From assembly GCA_016710065.1 (NCBI GenBank), contig JADJLP010000001.1, forward strand, positions 496,001-560,000: DNA of 64,000 bases. The letters run 5' to 3'. Source of the stretch: Candidatus Ideonella esbjergensis (GTDB lineage Bacteria; Pseudomonadota; Gammaproteobacteria; Burkholderiales; Burkholderiaceae_C). Shown here in pieces: positions 47,400-55,142 of this stretch. The notes below the pieces were generated by a model. It had not been told where the DNA came from and did no database searches. It worked only from the letters and a program-made list of their open reading frames with translations. The position numbers were made by a program, and so were the translations under genes. How positions within the stretch are numbered: position 1 is the first letter of the stretch; each line of letters starts with the position of its first letter.

Positions 47400-49486
47400 G
47401 CTGTGGCTCCGATGATCGAACCGATCCGGATCGAGTGGGTCTCAGGAATCTCGCTGTGCGCCAGCACCTTCAAACGTGGGGCTGCGCGCTTGAGCAAACG
47501 GGCCAGCGGGGCCCGCAGCGAATCGGGCACCAGCAGGCAGGCCGGGTGGCCCAGGTCTTCTTGCTTCTTGGCGGTGTCGGCCGCCTGGCGGGTGAGGGTT
47601 TCGGCCACGCCGGGGTCGAGCACCGGGCCATGCGGCGAATTGAGGGCCTGGCTCACCAGGCGTTCGAGTTCGGGTTCCAGCGCGATCACGTCCAGCTCCT
47701 TGGCCGGGCCGTAGATCTGCTGCACGATGGCCGGGGCCAGGTGGATGCGGATGCGGCGGGCCAGGTCGGCCGGGTCGGTGACCACGGCAGCGTGCTCGGC
47801 CAGGCATTCCACGATGGAGCGGAAATCGCGGATGTGCACGCCTTCGTCCAGCAGCAGCTGAAGAACTTTTTGCAGTGTTGCGATGCCAACCATTTTGGGT
47901 ACCACGTCCTCGATCAGTTTCGGAGCCAGCTTGGTGACGTGCTCGACAAGCGCCTGGGCTTCGGAGCGGCCCAGCAGCTTGGCGGCATTCACCTGCATCA
48001 AGTGTGAGAGGTGGGTGGCCACCACAGTCGAGCAATCAACCACCGTAAACCCGGCCATTTGGGCCTGCTCTTTCTGGCGTTCCTCTATCCACACGGCGGG
48101 CAGGCCAAAGGCCGGGTCCACCGTCTTGGTACCGGGCAACTGCGGCACGCCGCCACCGGGGTTGATGGCCAGGTGCATGCCGGGGAAGGCCTCGCCCTCG
48201 CCGATCACCGCGCCGCGCAGCGTGACGCGGTACATGCTGGGCTTGAGTTCCAGGTTGTCGCGGATGTGAACCGACGGCGGCAGAAAGCCCACCTCTTGCG
48301 CGAACTTCTTGCGCACGCCCTTGATGCGGGCCAGCAGGTCGCCGCCACGGCTCTTGTCCACCAGGCTGATCAATCGGTAGCCCACCTCCAGGCCCAGGGT
48401 GTCCACGGGCTGCAGGTCGTCCCAGCTGGCCTCGGCATTGGCCTGCGGGGCCGGGTCGTCCTTGCTGGCCACCGGCTGCTCCGCCGCGCGCCGGGCGGCA
48501 CGCGCCAGATACCAGGCGTAGTAGCCAATGAGGCTGGCCATGAACAAGAACACCACATGCGGCATGCCCGGCACCAGGCCCAGCATGCCGATGATGCCGG
48601 CGGTGATGCCCAGGGCCTTGGGCGAAGAAAAGACTTGCGTGCGGATCTGGCTGCCGATGTCGTGCTCGGAGCCCACGCGCGAGACCACCATGGCCGCCGC
48701 GACCGAGATGAGCAGGCCGGGGATCTGCGCCACCAGCGCGTCGCCCACCGCCAGCAGGATGTAGGCGTTCGCCGCGTCGCCCACCGAGAGGCCGTGCTGG
48801 GCCACGCCGATGATGAAGCCGCCGACGATGTTGATGACCAGGATCAGCATGCCCGCGATGGCATCACCCCGCACGAACTTGCTGGCACCGTCCATGGAGC
48901 CGAAGAAGTCGGCTTCCTCGCCCACTTCCACGCGGCGCTTCTTGGCGGTTTCCTCGTCGATCAGGCCGGCGTTCAGGTCGGCGTCGATGGCCATCTGCTT
49001 GCCGGGCATGGCATCCAAAGTGAAGCGCGCGCCGACTTCGGCAATGCGCTCGGCACCCTTGGTGACGACGATGAAGTTGATCACCACCAGGATGGCGAAG
49101 ACGATCAAACCGACGGCGAAGTTGCCACCGATCAGGAAGTGGCCGAAGGATTCGATCACCTTGCCGGCCGCGCCGGTGCCGGTGTGGCCTTGCAGCAGCA
49201 CCACCCGGCTGGACGCGACGTTGAGCGAGAGGCGCAGCAGCGTGGTGACCAGCAGCACCGTGGGGAAGGCCGCGAAATCCAGCGGCTTGATCATGTTGGC
49301 CGCCACCAGCATCACCATCAGCGACATCGCGATGTTGAAGGTGAACAGCAAATCCAGTGCGAAGGGCGGCAGCGGCAGCACCATCATGGCGAGCACCATG
49401 ATGATGAACACTGGGGCCATCAGCGCCTTGAAGAAGGCAGCGTTCTCACCCAACAGGTTCTGGAGTTGTTTCTGTATCGCGTTCAT
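47396..49486 (-). CDS. flhA: Flagellar type III export protein FlhA
   Basis: Membrane component of the flagellar export gate. The N-terminal half contains about eight membrane helices with the FHIPEP-type region (FVRGDAIAGMLILVINIVGG, GDALVAQIPGLLISVAA) and the C-terminal half the cytosolic ring domain. The 696-residue length is normal. It begins the fliA-containing operon; the usual upstream neighbour flhB is not present. Confidence 0.96.
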   Translation of the reverse strand: MNAIQKQLQNLLGENAAFFKALMAPVFIIMVLAMMVLPLPPFALDLLFTFNIAMSLMVMLVAANMIKPLDFAAFPTVLLVTTLLRLSLNVASSRVVLLQGHTGTGAAGKVIESFGHFLIGGNFAVGLIVFAILVVINFIVVTKGAERIAEVGARFTLDAMPGKQMAIDADLNAGLIDEETAKKRRVEVGEEADFFGSMDGASKFVRGDAIAGMLILVINIVGGFIIGVAQHGLSVGDAANAYILLAVGDALVAQIPGLLISVAAAMVVSRVGSEHDIGSQIRTQVFSSPKALGITAGIIGMLGLVPGMPHVVFLFMASLIGYYAWYLARAARRAAEQPVASKDDPAPQANAEASWDDLQPVDTLGLEVGYRLISLVDKSRGGDLLARIKGVRKKFAQEVGFLPPSVHIRDNLELKPSMYRVTLRGAVIGEGEAFPGMHLAINPGGGVPQLPGTKTVDPAFGLPAVWIEERQKEQAQMAGFTVVDCSTVVATHLSHLMQVNAAKLLGRSEAQALVEHVTKLAPKLIEDVVPKMVGIATLQKVLQLLLDEGVHIRDFRSIVECLAEHAAVVTDPADLARRIRIHLAPAIVQQIYGPAKELDVIALEPELERLVSQALNSPHGPVLDPGVAETLTRQAADTAKKQEDLGHPACLLVPDSLRAPLARLLKRAAPRLKVLAHSEIPETHSIRIGSIIGATA

Positions 49487-49972
49487 TCAGGGGCCTGCGA
49501 AGGCTCTGGGCAGGCGTGATGCCTGCATGCCTTTGATGGTGCCCCGGGAGGCGACGGAACTTGAGCCGGAAAAGGAAGGTGAATACCGCCTGTTACGGCG
49601 CACCATCGTCATCCCCGCGCCGCCTGCCCCGCGAAGGTGGGGGGCGGGAATCCATGCATTCGGCCTCCGGTGCGCCCGCGCCAACCGCCCAGCCGGCGCG
49701 GTCCGGGCGGTTGTCGCTCAACTGGCCTCGTTTGCTTTCGTTGAACGTTGAAGTGCCTGCCCCACGGCGCACCGAGGGTATAAACATGGCTCGCGGTGAA
49801 CGCACCAGGGAGACGTCCAGGCCATGCCAAGAATTGCCGTCCAAGGGCCGTGCGCCAGGTGCCACAGCGCTATCGCTGGCTGCTTGATGCGCAGTTGCCG
49901 GGCTTCACGCAGCGCCAATCCAAACATCACGGCACTTTTGCCGTCTACAACATTCGCCGTCTGAAGCAGCCT
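49487..49972. other. 486-nt stretch between flhA and the cassette genes
   Basis: Contains repeat copy R4 (49607-49657) and a continuing sequence similar to the outer part of R3. An open plus frame runs from 49796 into the next gene, but the first 59 codons do not look like the DUF7003 family, and the ATG at 49973 is preferred. No integrase, clear attI site or promoter was seen. Confidence 0.5.
49607..49657. repeat. Dispersed palindromic repeat, copy R4
   Basis: Reads cgtcatccccgcgccgcctg through ggggcgggaatccatg, the inverse orientation of R3 at 38016-38085. The next bases (cggcctccggtgcgcccgcg) also resemble the inverse complement of the R3 outer part, so the repeat is longer than the hairpin. 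It sits 121 nt upstream of flhA. Confidence 0.75.
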
Positions 49973-50713
49973 ATGAACAGGCGTCCCCAAGAAGTACTTT
50001 CCGTTTTGGACAAGTGCTGCGAGAGCTTCACATTTCCAATGCTGGACAACGGCTATGTCTACCCGGCGGCAACCCGGCTTTCGCTGTATCGATCACCAGA
50101 AGACTGGGCCATTGTGATCGAGATCTTCGGTTTCTCGCCGAGAACCGGAATTCCAGATATCCACATCCACACGTTCGCTAGTCGGCTTCGCCGAGAGAAA
50201 TCGGTGGACGACTATGTGAGCCGGCAAGCCTACGACTCGTATCTCGCGAACAACGAATACAACGAGTCGACCTTCATCTACCCAATTGAAGAGGGGGATT
50301 GGCTGGATCCTGACGATTCTGACCTGATGGCCAGTGGACAAGAGCCGGTTTTGCTACGGGGAAGTCCATTGAATGTTCCACGCCACTCCGAGTACGGCAT
50401 GTACGAAATTGCCCTTCAAAGCCCGCCCAGGGTTTACGTATTTGAGTTTTGTCGTTTCCTGGCTGCCACGGCACGCAGCAGCGTTCTTGCAACGGCAGAC
50501 GAACGCCGCAAGTGCATTCCTGCGGACCTTAAACAGGTGATGCAACTTGAAGAATGGAACCATCCCGACCTCGTCAACGGCGAGCGCCCTAGCTCGAACG
50601 CAACATTCAGGTCTTTAGCCGAGGTCTTGGCTCATGGCAGCATTTCGGCGTTCCAACCCACCGAGCACCCAAACACACATTGGAAGAACTGGCCGGAGGG
50701 TGGCACGCTGTGA
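49973..50713 (+). CDS. DUF7003-type protein, first cassette gene
   Basis: Protein of 246 residues starting MNRRPQEVLSVLDKCCE. The segments FTFPMLDNGYVYPAATRLSLY and WAIVIEIFGFSPRTG match the DUF7003 type as I recall it. Soluble, no membrane helix. Its function is unknown. It has visibly lower GC than the flagellar genes and a degenerate attC-like site begins 11 nt after its stop. A frame-opening ATG at 49796 exists but the added residues are not family-like. Confidence 0.7.
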   Translation: MNRRPQEVLSVLDKCCESFTFPMLDNGYVYPAATRLSLYRSPEDWAIVIEIFGFSPRTGIPDIHIHTFASRLRREKSVDDYVSRQAYDSYLANNEYNESTFIYPIEEGDWLDPDDSDLMASGQEPVLLRGSPLNVPRHSEYGMYEIALQSPPRVYVFEFCRFLAATARSSVLATADERRKCIPADLKQVMQLEEWNHPDLVNGERPSSNATFRSLAEVLAHGSISAFQPTEHPNTHWKNWPEGGTL

Positions 50714-50723
50714 CGCACCAGAC

Positions 50724-50781
50724 GGCTAACACCTTCGTATTCAGTCGAGCTGCAATTTGCAGCTCACCTCGAACGGCGCCA
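50724..50781 (+). repeat. attC-like recombination site 1 (degenerate)
   Basis: Begins with the inverse core ggctaac (50724-50730), contains the perfect 9-bp inverted repeat gagctgcaa/ttgcagctc (50747-50765), and ends cgaacggcgcca where site 3 has cgaacgttaggc. The right core is mutated, so the site may be inactive. It lies between the first and second cassette genes. Confidence 0.6.
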
Positions 50782-50789
50782 GACCCAAG

Positions 50790-51218
50790 ATGAACGACTT
50801 CCCCAACATTCCAGAAGCCTCAGATCCGGACACTTACGTTCGTGGTCGCTTGGCACCAGCACCTTTGGCGCGGCAGGTTCGCGCTGGATGGAAAGCCGGC
50901 ATCATCTACGTCGTCCTGCTGATCGTGGGAGCCACATTTCTCTATCCTGAAGACATAGTGACTACAACAATCAAATTTCTAGTAGCCGCTGAAGTAGCGC
51001 TTTCCTGCGCACTTACCTTTGGCATTTACAGGTGGTACGCATTCGCGGCTTGGTCGTTGCTCGGCCTGCTCATTCTTTCAGCTGTCGCAGCCGCCATTCA
51101 TCCGCCTCACATGCCCACACCTGGCAGCGCCGCGTTCCGTATTGGTTTCCTGGTTGCATTCGGCGTGCTCTTCGGTCGGGCAGCCATAGCAATACGAGCT
51201 TTCAGCCGTGGCGCCTAA
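50790..51218 (+). CDS. Small membrane protein, second cassette gene
   Basis: 142 residues from the ATG at 50790 (MNDFPNIPEASDPDTY). About four hydrophobic segments span the middle and C-terminus (IIYVVLLIVGATFLY, FAAWSLLGLLILSAVAAAI). Not a recognised family; similar small membrane proteins are common in integron cassettes. Its stop TAA is part of the inverse core gcctaac of attC site 2, a typical cassette arrangement. Confidence 0.7.
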   Translation: MNDFPNIPEASDPDTYVRGRLAPAPLARQVRAGWKAGIIYVVLLIVGATFLYPEDIVTTTIKFLVAAEVALSCALTFGIYRWYAFAAWSLLGLLILSAVAAAIHPPHMPTPGSAAFRIGFLVAFGVLFGRAAIAIRAFSRGA

Positions 51219-51281
51219 CCCCTCTGTTGAGGCGACATATTGCAGCAAGCTGCGATTTGCGCCTCACCGCGAACGGTAGGA
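51213..51281 (+). repeat. attC-like recombination site 2
   Basis: Inverse core gcctaac (51213-51219) overlaps the stop of the preceding gene. The inner arms gaggcg/cgcctc and gcagc/gctgc pair into a hairpin. The right end cgaacggtagga corresponds to cgaacgttaggc in site 3, with two changes in the core. The next gene starts 11 nt later. Confidence 0.7.
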
Positions 51282-51291
51282 TCCAAGCCAC

Positions 51292-51882
51292 ATGCCCTAC
51301 TGTCCCGTTTGCACTGCGAAGGTCACTCTGAACGTGAAGGACTGCGAGTCCTGTGGGGCAGTGTTTCTATTGCCAAACCACGGCCTGTTCGAATCGCGTC
51401 TTACAGAAGAACAAGAAGCAGCCCTCGCCATCCCAAAGCCTGTGCCCATAGTCCTCGGACTGCTTGGCATCGGCGGTGCAGCTTGGGGACTGATGGCCAT
51501 TGTTGCCAGCGCCTCACGGGTGAAGGGGGGAGTTCTCGGCATCCTGATCCTCGCCGCCATGGCAGCCATGTACGTCTTCAGCGGTTACTGCGGTGTTCGC
51601 ACCTTGCAAAAGAAGCACGGCTGGGTACGTCTGAATCAGGTACTTTGGGCCCTTCAGGTGCCGGTCCTCTTGTCGCCACTCGCGTCCTACTCGTTCTCAA
51701 CTGGCGGTCTTGTCACAGTTTGGCTACAGCTTCACCCAACGCTTCTTCTTGGCTGGAACGCATGGTTAGGTAGTATCTTCACGTTCAACTTCTTCACCCC
51801 GGGTCCGCTCACAGTCGGAGTGAACCTGCTTGCGCTTGGCATAGCCTACTACTTGGCGAGAGCACAACGCGGCGATGCCTAA
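51292..51882 (+). CDS. Zinc-ribbon membrane protein, third cassette gene
   Basis: 196 residues. An N-terminal zinc ribbon has Cys4-x2-Cys7 and Cys18-x2-Cys21 (CPVC, CESC). Four or so membrane helices follow (PIVLGLLGIGGAAWGLMAIV, LGILILAAMAAMYVF). No enzyme motif. Its stop TAA lies inside the inverse core gcctaac of attC site 3. Function unknown. Confidence 0.7.
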   Translation: MPYCPVCTAKVTLNVKDCESCGAVFLLPNHGLFESRLTEEQEAALAIPKPVPIVLGLLGIGGAAWGLMAIVASASRVKGGVLGILILAAMAAMYVFSGYCGVRTLQKKHGWVRLNQVLWALQVPVLLSPLASYSFSTGGLVTVWLQLHPTLLLGWNAWLGSIFTFNFFTPGPLTVGVNLLALGIAYYLARAQRGDA

Positions 51883-51939
51883 CTCAGTCAAGCAGACAAT
51901 CAACCTGGGGCATCTTTCCACCATTTTCGAACGTTAGGC
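51877..51939 (+). repeat. attC-like recombination site 3 (intact cores)
   Basis: Perfectly complementary 7-nt cores gcctaac (51877-51883) and gttaggc (51933-51939) fit the attC consensus RYYYAAC / GTTRRRY. The length of 63 nt is in the attC range. The inner arms are less obvious than in site 2. Confidence 0.75.
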
Positions 51940-51945
51940 GTCAAA

Positions 51946-52062
51946 GTGGGATTGTTCTTCACGGTCGGTCGAGCAATCTGGAAGGCCTTTGGCTATCGCT
52001 TCCTGAAAATTTCCCCTCGTTGCCACCGGCGCGAGCGCACCGGAAGCCAAAGACATGGTTTC
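51946..52062 (+). pseudogene. Possible truncated fourth cassette gene
   Basis: From GTG 51946, 6 nt after the attC 3 core, an open frame reads GLFFTVGRAIWKAFGYRF and then runs into repeat copy R5 (about 52030 onward) and the IS. It looks like the start of a fourth cassette whose remainder is lost. Weak evidence: short length, no family match. Confidence 0.35.
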
Positions 52063-52063
52063 T

Positions 52064-53105
52064 CTTGATTAGCGACGAATCTCGGCAGGCTCATCTGGTG
52101 AGCCAGTGAGGGTGGAAGATAGGTTCACCGCGACTGGAGGTGAACCATGACGATGAACCGAGTGCAGTTTCAACCTGGACTTTCGATGGCCGAGTTCATG
52201 AACAATTTCGGTAGCGACGCCCAGTGCGAGGAGGCTTTGATCGCCTCGCGCTGGCCGGCCGGATTTTTCTGCCCGGCGTGCGGCTGCGCCCAACACGGAT
52301 CGTTTCGCCGCGCCGGGCTGCTGTACTTCCAGTGCAGCGCCTGCCGCCATCAGTGCAGCCTGATCGCCGGCACCATCTTCGAGTCCACCAAGCTGGCGCT
52401 GTCGCGCTGGTTCCTGGCCATGCACCTGTTGACCCAGTCCAAGAACAACGTCGCCGCGCTCGAGCTGATGCGCCACCTGGGCGTTTGCTACAAGACCGCC
52501 TGGCTCATCAAGCACAAGCTCATGGAGGTGATGCGCGTGCGCGAGGATGATCGCCTGCTCGACGGCCGCGTGGAGATTGACGACGCCTACCTGGGCGGCG
52601 AGCGCTCGGGCGGCAAGTCCGGGCGCGGCTCGGAGAACAAGGTCCCGTTCGTCGCCGCAGTGCAGACCACGCCCGATGGCAAGCCGCAGTTGGTGTGTCT
52701 GCGCCAGCAGCCGTTCACGCACGAAGAAGTGGCCGCCTTCGCGGCGCGCTCGATCGCGCCGTCGGCCACCGTGGTCTGCGACGGCCTGTGGTGCTTCGGC
52801 GCTGTGCAACTGGTGGGTGCCGACCACGAACGTCACGTCACTGGCGGTGGCAAGGCCTGCACCGAGCTGCCCCAGTTCAAAGCGGTCAACACCTTCCTGG
52901 GCAACCTCAAGCGCTCGCTGGGTGGCACCTATCACGCGTTCAACTTTGCCAAGTACGCCCATCGCTACCTCGCCGAGGCCCAATACCGATTCAACCGCCG
53001 CTTCGATCTGCGCTCCATCCTGCCTCGCCTCCTGCACGCCGCCTGCCTATCAACTCCAAACCCAGCCCGCGTCATTCGCGTGGCTGAGGTTGGTCGCTAA
53101 TCAAG
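52064..53105 (+). mobile_element. IS1595-family insertion sequence, 1042 bp, with 8-bp target duplication
   Basis: Terminal inverted repeats are 52064-52086 (starts cttgattagcgac) and 53083-53105 (complement starts cttgattagcgac), 20 of 23 positions identical. Direct repeats tggtttct at 52056-52063 and 53106-53113 are the target-site duplication; 8 bp is the IS1595-family size. One transposase gene fills the element and its stop lies in the right repeat. The IS is inserted in repeat copy R5. The intact ends and duplication suggest recent transposition. Confidence 0.92.
52147..53100 (+). CDS. IS1595-family (ISXO2-like) transposase
   Basis: 317 residues. An N-terminal zinc ribbon has CPAC and CSAC pairs, followed by a helix-turn-helix-like region (VAALELMRHLGVCYKTAWLIKHKLM) and the DDE domain, with EIDDAYLGGER giving the first Asp and VVCDGLWCFG the second. 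NTFLGNLKRSLGGTYHAF is characteristic of ISXO2-like enzymes. An AGGTGAA site precedes the ATG. No frameshift. Confidence 0.92.
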   Translation: MTMNRVQFQPGLSMAEFMNNFGSDAQCEEALIASRWPAGFFCPACGCAQHGSFRRAGLLYFQCSACRHQCSLIAGTIFESTKLALSRWFLAMHLLTQSKNNVAALELMRHLGVCYKTAWLIKHKLMEVMRVREDDRLLDGRVEIDDAYLGGERSGGKSGRGSENKVPFVAAVQTTPDGKPQLVCLRQQPFTHEEVAAFAARSIAPSATVVCDGLWCFGAVQLVGADHERHVTGGGKACTELPQFKAVNTFLGNLKRSLGGTYHAFNFAKYAHRYLAEAQYRFNRRFDLRSILPRLLHAACLSTPNPARVIRVAEVGR

Positions 53106-53178
53106 TGGTTTCTTGCCTCCGCTTTCGCGGGGGCAGGCTCTGCGCGGGAATGACGAGGCGAGGGCGCGGGAATGACGG
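53106..53178. repeat. Dispersed palindromic repeat, copy R5 (right part)
   Basis: Reads gctttcgcgggggcaggctc through gcgggaatgacgagg (53121-53155), as in R3. A further partial end gcgcgggaatgacgg is at 53164-53178. The left part (cggaagccaaagaca, 52041-52055) is on the other side of the IS; removing the IS and one duplication rebuilds an R3-like unit. Confidence 0.75.
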
Positions 53179-53247
53179 CAACGTGGTCACCATGGCCGGC
53201 CGCAATGCGCCGAGACCCGTCAGCGGGCAAGCGTCGTTCGAGAGAAT

Positions 53248-54177
53248 CTACTGGCCTGCCACCACCCGCACCGTGGCGGGCAGGGGCACAGGCTCGGAAT
53301 CGAAGCGCTCGAAGCCGGTGTAGCAGAGGAAGTGCTTGTTGGCCGCGCGGCCGAACAGCGTCATGCCCAACCGGGTGGCCAGCTCGTGGCCCATGTGGGT
53401 GACGCCGTTGCGCGAGACCACGATGGGCACGCCCATGTGCGCGGCCTTCATCACCATCTCGCTGGTGAGCCGGCCCGTGGTGTAGAAGATCTTGTCGCCA
53501 CCCGTCACGCCGTGCAGCCACATCCAGCCGGCGATGGTGTCGATGGCGTTGTGGCGGCCCACGTCCTCGATGAACATCAGCAGCTCGCTGCCACGGAACA
53601 GCGCACAACCGTGCACCGAGCCGGCCTTGCGGTGGATGCTGTCGTCCTGCTGGCGCATCACCTCCAGCAGCCCGGCCAGCGTGGACTGGCGGATGCGGGC
53701 CTCTTCGGGTGGTGGCAGTTGCAGCGCATCAACCTGGCTCATCATGTCGCCGAACACCGTGCCCTGGCCGCAGCCGGTGGTGACCACGCGGTGCGCCGTG
53801 CGGGCTTCCAGATCGGCAATGCCCTGGCGGGTGTAGACGGCGGCGGCGCCCACCTCCCAATCGACGGTGATGGACAGCACGTCGGCCAGATCGGCCACCA
53901 GGCGCTGGTTGCGCAGATAGCCCAGCACCAGCATCTCGGGCGCGGCGCCCAGGGTCATCAGCGTGACCAGTTCGCGCTTGTCGACGAAGACCGTGAGTGG
54001 CCGCTCGGCCGGGATGTGGATGTTGCGGCGCTGGCCGTATTCATCAAGGATCTCGATCTCGCGCAGCAGCGGCTCGCGCGCATCAGACATGCTGGGTGCG
54101 TGCACGGGCCTTGACAGCTGGGGTTCACTGTCAGACGCCGCTGGGGTGGCCGGGGTTGAGCGGTGCTGGGTGGGCAT
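53248..54177 (-). CDS. fdhD: Formate dehydrogenase accessory sulfurtransferase FdhD
   Basis: Carries sulfur from a cysteine desulfurase to the bis-MGD cofactor of formate dehydrogenase-type enzymes. The central motif is TTGCGQGTVFGD: only the first cysteine of the usual Cys-x2-Cys pair is present. Other family segments are MLVLGYLRNQRLV, FIEDVGRHNAIDTIAGW and YTTGRLTSEMVMKAA. The start is uncertain: ATGs at 54225, 54177 and 54090 are in frame and none has a clear ribosome-binding site; 54177 is used here (309 residues). Confidence 0.88.
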   Translation of the reverse strand: MPTQHRSTPATPAASDSEPQLSRPVHAPSMSDAREPLLREIEILDEYGQRRNIHIPAERPLTVFVDKRELVTLMTLGAAPEMLVLGYLRNQRLVADLADVLSITVDWEVGAAAVYTRQGIADLEARTAHRVVTTGCGQGTVFGDMMSQVDALQLPPPEEARIRQSTLAGLLEVMRQQDDSIHRKAGSVHGCALFRGSELLMFIEDVGRHNAIDTIAGWMWLHGVTGGDKIFYTTGRLTSEMVMKAAHMGVPIVVSRNGVTHMGHELATRLGMTLFGRAANKHFLCYTGFERFDSEPVPLPATVRVVAGQ

Positions 54178-54280
54178 GGGTATGGCGCGGGAACAGGCCG
54201 ATATTCGGGCCAAGGCCGATGGCATGTGAATGATGGCCGAAATGGGCTTGCCGCCGCGAAGGGTTTGCCTCTATGTCGGG

Positions 54281-54526
54281 TCATTCAGCGGCATGCGGCA
54301 CAGGGGCGAAGCGTGCCACCTGGCGGCCGTCCAAGTCCACTGTGCCAAAAAACATCCCATGCGGGCGCACCCACCAGCCCGTGGCGTTGTACAGCGGGCG
54401 GTAAACCACCATGGGTTCCAGCGACTCACTGTGCCGGGCCACCCCCAGGACCTCGTAATCCCCTCCCTTGTAGTGGCGGAAGCGGCCAGTGGGCGTGGCT
54501 GGCAGGGGCGGAAGATCGTCGTTCAT
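54281..54526 (-). CDS. DUF1653-domain protein
   Basis: 81 residues from the ATG at 54526 (MNDDLPPLPATPTG). The DUF1653 domain is plain: GRFRHYKGGDYEVLGVARHS and VYRPLYNATGWWVRPHGMFF. Small SH3-like beta protein of unknown role. An upstream ATG at 54652 would add 42 residues that do not look family-like. Confidence 0.85.
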   Translation of the reverse strand: MNDDLPPLPATPTGRFRHYKGGDYEVLGVARHSESLEPMVVYRPLYNATGWWVRPHGMFFGTVDLDGRQVARFAPVPHAAE

Positions 54527-54663
54527 GGCTTGGTCGGGCTGGGCCGAAAGCCCGATTGTCGCCACCCCGGCATTGAAGGCCAGAGGGGCTTGATTTGCCA
54601 TTGATACGGTCACCGGTATATTCGTTAGCATTGGGGTCTGTCTCCACTTCAACAGTCTGAACC

Positions 54664-55035
54664 ATGTCTGCCATGCCCGACTACGCCCAGCTCGCCACCG
54701 AGATCTCGGCCAACCTCTCGCCGCTGCGCAAGGGCCAGCCTGCTGTGATGAAGGCCTTCCACGAACTGGGCCGTGCCGCCCTCGTCACCGGCGCGCTGGA
54801 GGAGAAGACCAAGGAGTTGATGGCCCTGGCCATCGGCATCGCCGTGCGCTGCGATGGCTGCATCGCCTTCCACATGCGCACCCTGGTGAAGCTGGGTGCC
54901 ACCCGGGCCGAGGTGGAAGAAACCCTGGCGCTTTCGGTGTACATGGGCGGCGGCCCCTCGGCGATGTACGCCGCCAACGCCATGGCCGCCTACGAGCAGT
55001 TCAGCGCGGCAGCGGCCCAAGCCAAGCCGGCCTGA
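54664..55035 (+). CDS. Carboxymuconolactone decarboxylase/AhpD-like protein
   Basis: 123 residues. The AhpD core with redox Cys-x2-Cys and histidine is VRCDGCIAFHMRTLVKLGAT. TEETLALS-type VEETLALSVYMGGGPSAMYAANAM follows. Such proteins act as alkylhydroperoxide reductase-like thiol enzymes; no ahpC is nearby. It lies about 107 nt before apbC. Confidence 0.88.
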   Translation: MSAMPDYAQLATEISANLSPLRKGQPAVMKAFHELGRAALVTGALEEKTKELMALAIGIAVRCDGCIAFHMRTLVKLGATRAEVEETLALSVYMGGGPSAMYAANAMAAYEQFSAAAAQAKPA

Positions 55036-55142
55036 ACGGCCGCTTCTACGTACAAACCCCCGGCAATCCCCCCGCCGCTCAGAGGCCGGCGCACAGCCGT
55101 TAGACTTCGCGCGCCTTTTCTTCTCCTCCAACCCACCCACCC

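Noticed and set aside
49716..49746. gctcaac (49716) and gttgaac (49740) upstream of the first cassette gene as an attC or attI site
   Set aside because: Only 31 nt end to end, too short for attC, with no inner arms and 226 nt from the gene start.
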